From positions 1 through 36,522 of the forward strand of contig JAJECE010000003.1 in the NCBI GenBank assembly GCA_022822185.1: a DNA stretch of 36,522 bases, given 5' to 3'. Positions 16,698-24,500 of this stretch are shown piece after piece (positions within the stretch are counted from its first letter, which is position 1; the number at the start of each line of letters is the position of its first letter). The notes under the pieces are model-generated. The model ran no database searches and had not been told where the DNA came from. It saw only the letters and a program-made list of their open reading frames with translations. Source of the DNA: Rhodothermales bacterium (GTDB lineage: Bacteria; Bacteroidota; Rhodothermia; Rhodothermales; Bin80). The translations under genes and the position numbers were made by a program.

Positions 16698-17810
16698 TTA
16701 GGTTGCACACAGAATATCTAATAGATCGGGGAAAGCATACAAGGCAGGCCGACGACCACTCCCTGCGCTCATTTGCTGCAAGATTCCATGCTCACAAAGC
16801 GTTGCCAATAGCCTGTGGGCGGTGCTTGAGGGGATTTTTGTTTGATCGCTGAAATGACCCATATTGAATACTGGGCATGAGAATACAGCCTCCATGACCT
16901 GGGGATCGTATCTGGTGCGCATCAGTTGCTCCATGCGTGTTTCAATTTTGTGATATAGCTTCTGTATTCTCTTTACCAACGAATGCGAGTATATGGATTG
17001 CTCCCTAACAGCATCCAGAAAAAAACTGCACCAGCCAGTCCAATCGTCGTCTCTTGACACAGCCAGTAGCCGGTCATAGTATTCACGATGATGCGCTACA
17101 AGCCATTGGCTAATAAAGAAAACTGGTTCGTGAATCAGGCCGGATTGCCACATGGACAGCGGTATGATCAAGCGGCCGACTCGCCCATTACCATCCTCAA
17201 ATGGGTGCAGTGCTTCAAATTCTGCGTGCATGATTGCACTCTGCACAAGCCGGTCTTGCACATGAGCAGACTGATAATCGTCCCATTGTCGAATTGACTG
17301 TTCGAGATTTTCGGGCGCAATGGGAATATATCTCATGTCATGGATGGTGCCTCCTGGAGGCCCTATGTAATTCTGGCATGTTCGAAATTTTCCAGGCGAC
17401 TTATCTCGGCCACGAACGCTGTTCATTAAATCAGAGTGTGCAGACTTAACAATATCCATAGACAGTCTACACGATTCCTCATGCATTGATGTGGCTGCGT
17501 GATTGAGTGCTTCACGGCAGTTCAATATCTCCTGTATATTATCCAGCAATACGGTCGAGGCGGGGAGGTGACCGCCTTCAAACTTCATCACATCTATTGA
17601 TGACGCATAGATACCCTCAATGTGGGAGGAATGAACTGCCTCATTCAATTGCAAATGGCCCAGAAAGAGTTTAGAGTTAGGTGCATCGGACAATAACTGA
17701 TCAAATTTGGCAAGGGCCATATAGGCGGGGCCGATTTTTGGGATCAAGGTTGACCAGTTGATTCTGTCATCTGGCGGGAATGCTTCAAAACGATAATGAG
17801 CGGGCGGCAT
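16698..17810 (-). CDS. Fic family protein (AMP-transferase) with winged helix C-terminus
   Basis: A 370-residue Fic protein. The catalytic motif HPFEDGNGRVGR is intact at 202-213. SSHIEG at 61-66 is the N-terminal inhibitory motif ([S/T]xxxE[G/N]), making it a class II Fic protein that holds itself inactive until a partner or ligand frees it. Residues about 305-370 look like a winged helix-turn-helix (SDQTKIPSSTAHRLLATLCEHGIL), seen in many chromosomal Fic proteins and suited to autoregulation. Fic enzymes usually transfer AMP from ATP to a hydroxyl side chain of a target protein; the target here is unknown. The ATG at 17810 is preferred to a TTG at 17822. It is the first gene of a two-gene unit with the TIR gene, directly beside a 70-bp repeat array. 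Confidence 0.9.
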   Translation of the reverse strand: MPPAHYRFEAFPPDDRINWSTLIPKIGPAYMALAKFDQLLSDAPNSKLFLGHLQLNEAVHSSHIEGIYASSIDVMKFEGGHLPASTVLLDNIQEILNCREALNHAATSMHEESCRLSMDIVKSAHSDLMNSVRGRDKSPGKFRTCQNYIGPPGGTIHDMRYIPIAPENLEQSIRQWDDYQSAHVQDRLVQSAIMHAEFEALHPFEDGNGRVGRLIIPLSMWQSGLIHEPVFFISQWLVAHHREYYDRLLAVSRDDDWTGWCSFFLDAVREQSIYSHSLVKRIQKLYHKIETRMEQLMRTRYDPQVMEAVFSCPVFNMGHFSDQTKIPSSTAHRLLATLCEHGILQQMSAGSGRRPALYAFPDLLDILCAT

Positions 17811-17860
17811 ACAAGCAAGCAAAAAACGATTCTAATGCCGTGTACTGAAAACGAGGTCTT

Positions 17861-18075
17861 TATGTTCCAGATTTCGGTATTTTTGGGGAGAAAGCGAGTT
17901 TGTAACCCGTGGACGGGAAGCAAAGTAGTTAATGTTCCATATTTTGTCATTTTCGGGAAGCAAGTGAGTTTATATCCCGTGGACGGGAAGCAAAGTAGTT
18001 AATGTTCCATATTTTGTCATTTTCGGGAAGCAAGTGAGTTTGTATCCCGTGGACGGGAAGCAAAGCAGTTCGCGT
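17861..18075. repeat. Three tandem copies of a 70-bp repeat upstream of the Fic gene
   Basis: GGACGGGAAG recurs at 17911, 17981 and 18051, exactly 70 bp apart, and the sequence between is almost fully conserved in the last two copies (the first is more diverged). Each copy has the perfect inverted repeat CCCGTGGACGGG and two uses of CGGGAAGCAA, 30 and 40 bp apart, so the unit is itself a diverged doublet. As both 'repeat' and 'spacer' parts are conserved, this is not a CRISPR array. The array starts 50 bp upstream of the Fic ATG (minus strand), so it overlaps the likely promoter region and could bind a regulator such as the Fic winged helix, or make a structured RNA. Confidence 0.9.
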
Positions 18076-18928
18076 TCCCAGAATTAATACAGGTGGTGCT
18101 GCTGCCGCTCATAAAAATGTCCCGTGCATCAACGTTTGGTGCTGTAACGGTGTGTATGTGTATTCATCAGCTCCCGAAGAATCTGCGGGAACTTGACATG
18201 TTCAATGGTTTCCAGTGCCATCCGCTCCCCGGCAACCGTGCGGGATTCCGTATGGCGGATCTCATAGGTGAGGATCTTGTCGCGGTAATCCGGCGGCTTC
18301 GCATAGACACCTTTGTCCTGGAGTCGTTTCACGATGAGATTTAGGGCCTTCTGGAAATCTTCATCGTCTTCTTTGCGGGAGATGATATCCTGGCCCTTTC
18401 AGTTGGGGAACGACACATTGAGTGAGTTCTCCCTAGTCTTCTTGGGGATATGGAGAAATCTGGACTGAGATTCAGTAGGGGGAAGTGTCGGGGCGTACCA
18501 TCGACAACTGGGACTGGAGGAGGGAAAAGCTTTGCCCTTTTTTGCCTTCCACGGTGGTATAGAGTCGTGCACGAATGAACATGATGTAGCGCAGGGGTTT
18601 GTGAAATGATAACTGGTGCGCGGGTAGGACAATCCGATTCCAACGCTTATAGCACTAGATAGAGTTTTTGACGAAAAATATACGATTTCGTGTATCTAGG
18701 CGGGATCAGAGGGTGAAAAATAGATGATTTGGCCATCTACGATACACAGTTGTGCTGTTTAACTCTGTGGTCATACTCTGTCCACGGGCTGCTATGCACA
18801 ACAATGTCGGTAGAACCAAATCTGAACATAGATGCTGCCTGGTAATATATCCCATTGATTCTAGAATTCTGAAACCCCTGACTTTATGCAAAGGCGGTTA
18901 ATCTAAGACAAATCCCTTACACAAGTAG
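18076..18928. other. Right edge of the accessory region without an intact gene
   Basis: Apart from the decayed minus-strand gene at 18129-18640, nothing convincing is seen. From 18641 to the permease start at 18929 the sequence is A/T-rich, with stops in all frames. A small A/T-rich inverted repeat (18721-18739) lies there with no gene it would obviously serve. Confidence 0.5.
18129..18640 (-). pseudogene. Decayed gene of unknown family
   Basis: A minus-strand frame reads coherently from about 18480 down to the stop at 18129-18131, with only one internal TGA at 18398-18400. Before it comes RFLHIPKKTRENSLNVSFP; after it EDDEDFQKALNLIVKRLQDK and VYAKPPDYRDKILTYEIRHT, then ERMALETIEHVKFPQILREL. 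Further upstream a shifted frame has HKPLRYIMFIRARLYTTVEG (about 18600-18540). The charged, protein-like composition and frame changes suggest a real gene broken by a nonsense change and at least one frameshift. I do not recognise the family. Confidence 0.45.
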
Positions 18929-21178
18929 ATGAGCGACAGTGACGGACGGCATTTAGGTCGTTTTGGAGCGACCGCACTTGGTGTGGGCGCAATCGTTGGG
19001 GGCGGCATTCTTGCACTTGCCGGGGTCGCCTTCTCCACTGCCGGTTCGGCGGCGATTATCGCTTTTGCACTCAATGGCGGCATTGCATTCCTGACCGCTG
19101 TCAGTTTCGTACGGCTAGCCTCCCGCTATCCTGAGTCCGGCGGCACATACGCCTACGCAAAGCGAGTCGTCCCAATTGAAGTTGCATTCATCGTAGGGTG
19201 GGTGGTCTGGTTCGCCTCAATTGTAGCTGGTGTGCTCTATGCACTCGGTTTTGCTGTCTTTGCCGTTGAGGGTGCAATCCGGATATTTCCAGCTTTTATG
19301 GGGCAGTGGAACTGGATTGGAGACGGGCGGGGGGAACTCTTGCTAGCACTTGCTGCTGTCGGGGTTTACTCCTGGATTCTTGTAGGACGCTCGGCAGGAG
19401 GCGGTAGTTCGGTCACGATAGGTAAGGTGATTGTCTTTGGGCTGCTCGTTGCCGGGGGAGTGTGGGCATGGCTAAATGGAAGTCCAGCCGAATCCTTCGA
19501 GCGCCTGCGTCCATTTGCGCCGGGTGGTGCACTGGGGGTTGTGCAGGCAATGGGCTATACCTTCATCGCACTTCAGGGATTCGACCTGATCGCCGCCGTT
19601 GGGGGCGAAGTGAAAGACCCGCGGCGTACCGTTCCGTTCGCGATGTACTCCGCCCTCGCCATTACACTTGTGATCTATCTACCGTTTCTTGCTGTAATTG
19701 CAACCGTAGGGGCCCCGCCCGAGGGAATTCTTGCAGCGGCGCAGGCGCATCCCGAGGGGCTCGTTGCTGAGGCCGTGGACCGGTACTTGGGGATGCCCGG
19801 TTATTGGCTCGTGATCGGTGCCGGCATTTTGTCGATGCTGTCAGCCCTGCATGCCAATTTGTACGGTGCCTCGCGCGTGGCGTTTTCCATGGCCCGCGAC
19901 CGCACACTTCCACGTCAAATTGGACAGATACGCGGGCGGACGGGAACACCAGCCATCGCGGTAATCACGACCGGGGGGATGATGGTTGTGATTGTTCTAG
20001 CAGTGGACAATGTGGCAGCAGCAGGAGCCGCCGCAAGCCTGATATTTCTCGTTTCATTCGCCATGGTACATTGTACCGCAATCCTGACTCTCCGGCGCTC
20101 GGGGGAGGTCCGCTTTCCACTGCTGCCGGTGTTCGGGATGATTCTCTGCCTAGGCTTAGCAGCATTTCAGGCCGTCGTTGTGCCTGAAGCGGGTCGTGTT
20201 GCGGCCCTGTGGCTAGGGGTTGGCGTGGCGCTATACCTTATGGCGCTCGCACCGGGCGCAAGGGTGGCTGATGCGAGCGCTGAAGCCAGAGACCCAGAAC
20301 TGGCTCACTCAAGGGGCCGAAATCCGCTTGTTCTTGCGCCAATCGCAAATCCGGCAAGTGCCGCAAGCCTGTCCAATGTGGCGGCAACGGTGTGTACCCC
20401 GAATGCGGGGAAGGCGGTTCTTCTTTCAGTGCTGCGCCCAGATCAAATTCCCAACGATGCAATAATCCGCGACGCAAAAGACATTTTAGCCGAGTCTTTC
20501 GGCCAAAGTCTTGATGTCACTGCGAGTCCAGAAACACTGTTTACAGTGGCATCTGACGTGTGGGAGGAAATCGCCCGTGTAGCAAACGAGCACGGCTGTG
20601 AAACTGTACTGCTCGGTTTGCCTCGGATTGCGAAACCCGGAGTAGAAGCCCGACTAGAAGGATTGATCTCAGCCATTGATGCGGATGTAGTCATTGTACG
20701 TGCCCCGCCGCGGTGGCGTATCTCCGAGGCGACGCGTATCCTTGTGCCCGTCCGGGGGCAGCGCGTGCATAGTCCACTGCGTGCTCGTCTGCTGGCCAGC
20801 CTGTCCCGCAAAATTCATCCAGATTTGACGTTTATACAGGCGCTGTCGTCTGCCAGAGGAGCGGATGCCGAGCGACGACAACGACAAACGATCCAACGTC
20901 TGGCCAGAGACGAAGCTGCGGGCCCCTATCAGGTGGAGATCGACGTAGTGGACGATCCGATTGCCAGTATTGTGTCCAGGGCATCTTCGAGTGACCTTCT
21001 CGTGATGGGGATGGAAAGTCGCCGCCGGCACAAACCTTCTATCGGTCCGTTCGCTTTGGAGGTCGCAAGAAGGACAACGGTGCCTCTGATTCTCCTGGGT
21101 TGCCGTTACAGTGCTAGCCCCTTCACTGCGCGGGGGTTCGTTCAGGCCGTCTCCGCAATCCAGAAGCCCGGCGGTTGA
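18929..21178 (+). CDS. APC superfamily permease fused to two UspA domains
   Basis: A 749-residue membrane protein. Residues 10-440 hold about 12 hydrophobic segments of an amino acid-polyamine-organocation permease. The family's first helix reads GATALGVGAIVGGGILALAG, followed by FVRLASRYPESGGTYAYAKR and, in helix 6, GYTFIALQGFDLIAAVGGEV. The cytoplasmic tail contains two universal stress protein-like domains, about 464-600 (NPLVLAPIANPASA...DVVIVRAPP) and 603-745 (RILVPVRG...DLLVMGMESRRR...SIGPFALEVARRTTVPLILLG). UspA domains in such fusions usually bind ATP or AMP and tune transport. The substrate, probably an amino acid, is not determinable. It is well codon-balanced and more G/C-rich than the accessory region, so it appears to be core DNA. 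Confidence 0.9.
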   Translation: MSDSDGRHLGRFGATALGVGAIVGGGILALAGVAFSTAGSAAIIAFALNGGIAFLTAVSFVRLASRYPESGGTYAYAKRVVPIEVAFIVGWVVWFASIVAGVLYALGFAVFAVEGAIRIFPAFMGQWNWIGDGRGELLLALAAVGVYSWILVGRSAGGGSSVTIGKVIVFGLLVAGGVWAWLNGSPAESFERLRPFAPGGALGVVQAMGYTFIALQGFDLIAAVGGEVKDPRRTVPFAMYSALAITLVIYLPFLAVIATVGAPPEGILAAAQAHPEGLVAEAVDRYLGMPGYWLVIGAGILSMLSALHANLYGASRVAFSMARDRTLPRQIGQIRGRTGTPAIAVITTGGMMVVIVLAVDNVAAAGAAASLIFLVSFAMVHCTAILTLRRSGEVRFPLLPVFGMILCLGLAAFQAVVVPEAGRVAALWLGVGVALYLMALAPGARVADASAEARDPELAHSRGRNPLVLAPIANPASAASLSNVAATVCTPNAGKAVLLSVLRPDQIPNDAIIRDAKDILAESFGQSLDVTASPETLFTVASDVWEEIARVANEHGCETVLLGLPRIAKPGVEARLEGLISAIDADVVIVRAPPRWRISEATRILVPVRGQRVHSPLRARLLASLSRKIHPDLTFIQALSSARGADAERRQRQTIQRLARDEAAGPYQVEIDVVDDPIASIVSRASSSDLLVMGMESRRRHKPSIGPFALEVARRTTVPLILLGCRYSASPFTARGFVQAVSAIQKPGG

Positions 21179-21516
21179 ATACGGGTGACATTATCATCGT
21201 TTTTGCGATATTTTGCAACTACACGGTCTGGCATATGCACGGTTCTAATGCCTGGATATTTTTCGGTGACAGAACATCTTACGGGGTCTGGACATTCGGC
21301 ATGGAGCGCTGCGGTATCCACCAGAAAACATGAATTTGCCCGGAAATCTCCCAGATTCATTCAGGCAAAAAGACCCCCAAAACTGCTGATCCCAATCAAG
21401 CGTTCGGATGAACCTTCTGCATACATCTCCCGCATTGAAAGCCGAGAATGGAAAAACCTGATCATCCTGCACATTTTGCGCATAGGCCAGATTCTGGCAA
21501 TCTGCCGTAGAGACCA
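21179..21516. other. Spacer between two convergent genes
   Basis: No supported gene. Open frames exist on both strands but none has a credible start or recognisable motif, and the plus-strand one runs into the fibronectin gene. A perfect inverted repeat GCCAGATTCTGGC lies at 21486-21498, just past the stop of the minus-strand gene, without a T-run. Confidence 0.5.
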
Positions 21517-24500
21517 TTATTTCAGCAGCGTCATCATCTTGACGGCTCTCTGCTGCTGGGTTTGCAGAACATAAAGATACGTGTCATTGGCGAGGCCCGA
21601 CCCGGAAAACAGCACGCTATGGCGACCGGCAGGCTGCACACCGTCCAGCAGTGTCTGCACCTTCTGCCCCAGAAGATCATACACGGTGAGTGTAACCTGC
21701 CCCGTCCGGGTCAGCGAAAATTCAATGGCGGTAGACGGATTGAATGGGTTCGGATAATTCTGCTCCAGCGAAAAGTCTGCAGGAACCTCTTCCCCTAAAG
21801 GTGCTATGGAGGTTCTTTTGTCTTCATCTGTCGTCGCGGTAACGACCATGGAGGGCGTGCTGAGCCCAGCCGCATTCCTGGCTAAGATCCGGTAATGGCG
21901 TGTGGAACCAGGGGGCAGCTGTGTATGACGATAACTGGTGGTGGTGACATCCTCCGCCAGTTTCTGCCAGATTGTCCCGGCATCCTCGGATACATCAACC
22001 TGATAGCCGGTGACGGCGGATCCGCCGTCCTCCAGGGGAGCGGACCAGGACAGGCTAATCGCATCTTGTCCATCCGCCTGTGCTTCTACATTCACCGGCA
22101 CCCCAGGTGCGCTCACGAGGATTACGGTGGTTGCATGGGCCACATTGGACGGATCACCTGCACCAACCGAATTGATGGCTCGAATGCGATAATGATGGGT
22201 TGATCCTGGTTGCAGGCCGGTGTGGGTATAGGTTGTGGTTGTAGTTTCTGTGTCTGCGACCAAATCGGCCCAGGTCTCTCCTGCATCCGCAGACCCCTCA
22301 ATCTGATACCCGCTGATGGTGGCTCCGCCGTCATCCACCGGGGCCGTCCAGGAAAGATTGATTTCGGTTTCTCCCGAAACTGAAGCAGTGAGTTTTGTGG
22401 GGGCATCGGGAACCGAGAGCGCATCCGTGGTCGCATTGGCCACATTGGAGGGATCGGCACTTTCGCCAACGGAATTGATGGCATAGACGCGGTAATGGCG
22501 TGTTGCGCTTTCGGGAAGTCCAGTATGCGTGTAGGTCGTTGCACTGCTTTCGGTGTTCGCCGCCAGATCGGACCAGTTTGAACCTGCATCGGGAGATGTC
22601 TCAATGCGATACCCGGTGATGGCCGTTCCACCATTGTTAGCGGGAGCCGTCCAGAAAAGATGAATCTGGGTTCGTCCTGAAGCCGTTGCGGTTAATTCTG
22701 CAGGGGCACCGGGCCGGGTTATTGCAGCCCCCGTGGTTGCATTGGCCACATTGGAAGGATCACTCGCTCCAATGGAATTGATGGCATAGACGCGGTAATG
22801 GCGCGTTGCGCCTTCGGGAATCCCTGTGTGGGTATAGGTTGTTGCACTGCTTTCTGTGTTCGCCACCAGATCGGACCAGTTTGCACCTGCATCGGTGGAC
22901 ATTTCAATTTGATATCCTGTAACCGTGGCCCCGCCGTCATTCGAGGGTACAGCCCAGGAAAGAACGATGCTGGTTTGCCCCGAAGCGGTCGCAGCCAATC
23001 CCGTGGGGGCATCCGGCACCGATGCCGCATCGGTAGTCGCATTGTCTATATTGGAAGGATTGCCCGTGCCGGCAGAATTGATGGCAGAGATGCGGTAATG
23101 ATAGGTGGTTCCAGGCAGAAGTCCGGTGTGGGTATAGGTCGTTGATGTCGTTCCCGTATTCGCCACCAGATCGGACCAATCTGAACCTGCATCGGCGGAC
23201 AGTTCAATTTGATATCCCGTAATTGCGCCCCCGCCATCATCGGAGGGAGCCGTCCAGGAGAGATTGATTGCGGTGCGTCCTGAAGCGGTTGCAGTTAAGC
23301 CGGTAGGGGCATCCGGTGCCGATGCAGCATCGGTCGTTGCATGGTCTACATTGGACGGATTGCCAGTCCCAACCGAATTGATGGCAGAGATGCGGTAATG
23401 ATAGGTCGTTGCGGCCAGAAGTCCGGTGTGGGTATAGGTCGTTGATGTCGTTCCCGTATTTGCCATCAGGTCAGACCAGTTTGAACCTGCATTGGTGGAC
23501 AGTTCAATTTGATATCCCGTAATTGTGGCCCCGCCATCATCAGAGGGAGCCGTCCAGGAGAGACTGATTGCAGTGCGTCCCGAAGCGGTTGCGCTTAGCC
23601 CAGTGGGTGCATCCGGCTGAGTTGCTGTACCTGCGGTTGTAGCATTATCTACATTGGAGGGATTGCCCGTTCCGGCAGAATTGATGGCGAAAACCCGGTA
23701 ATGATAGGTCGTTCCCGGCGTAAGCCCCGTATGCTCGTAGGCGGTCGCCGTACTTTCTGTATCATCCTCCTGCTCGGACCAGGTCGTTCCTGCATTGGTG
23801 GATGTTTCAATCCGGTATCCCGTAATCGCCGCTCCGCCGTTATTGGAGGGAGCGGTCCAGGAAAGATTAATCTGGGTGCGTCCTGATGCCGTTGCACTTA
23901 GCCCAGTGGGTGCACCTGGCTGAGTTGCTGTACTCGTGGTTGCATTATCTACATTGGAGGGAGTACCTGTACCAGCAGAATTGATGGCGGAAACCCGGTA
24001 ATGATAGGTCGTTCCCGGCGTAAGCCCCGTATGCTCGTAGGCGGTCGCTGTACTTTCTGTATCATCCTCCTGCTCGGACCAGGTCGTTCCTGCATTGGTG
24101 GATGTTTCAATCCGGTATCCCGTAATCGTGGCTCCGCCGTTATTGGAGGGAGCGGTCCAGGAAAGATTAATCTGGGTGCGCCCCGAAGCGGATGCACTCA
24201 GCCCGGTGGGTGCATCCGGCTGAGTTGCTGCACTCGTGGTTGCATGGTCTGCATTGGAGGGAGTACCTGTCCCAACCGAATTGATGGCGGAAACCCGGTA
24301 ATGATAGGTCGTTCCCGGCGTAAGCCCCGTGTGCTCGTAGGCGGTCACTGTACTTTCTGTATCATTCTCCTGTTCGGACCAGGTTGTCCCTGCATTGGTG
24401 GATGTCTCAATCCGGTATCCCGTGATCGCCGCTCCGCCGTTATTGGAGGGAGCAGTCCAGGAAAGATTAATCTGGGTGCGCCCCTGCACCTGAGCATCTA

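Noticed and set aside
17861-18075. Possible CRISPR array
   Set aside because: The parts between the short repeated elements are conserved in every copy and no cas gene is near, so it is a plain tandem repeat.
18721-18739. TAGATG/CATCTA inverted repeat followed by T5 on the minus strand
   Set aside because: Looks like a weak terminator but no gene ends there; stem is short and A/T-rich.
21185-21574. Plus-strand frame of 129 codons between permease and fibronectin gene
   Set aside because: No recognisable domain, and it runs into the 3' end of the convergent gene; probably noncoding.
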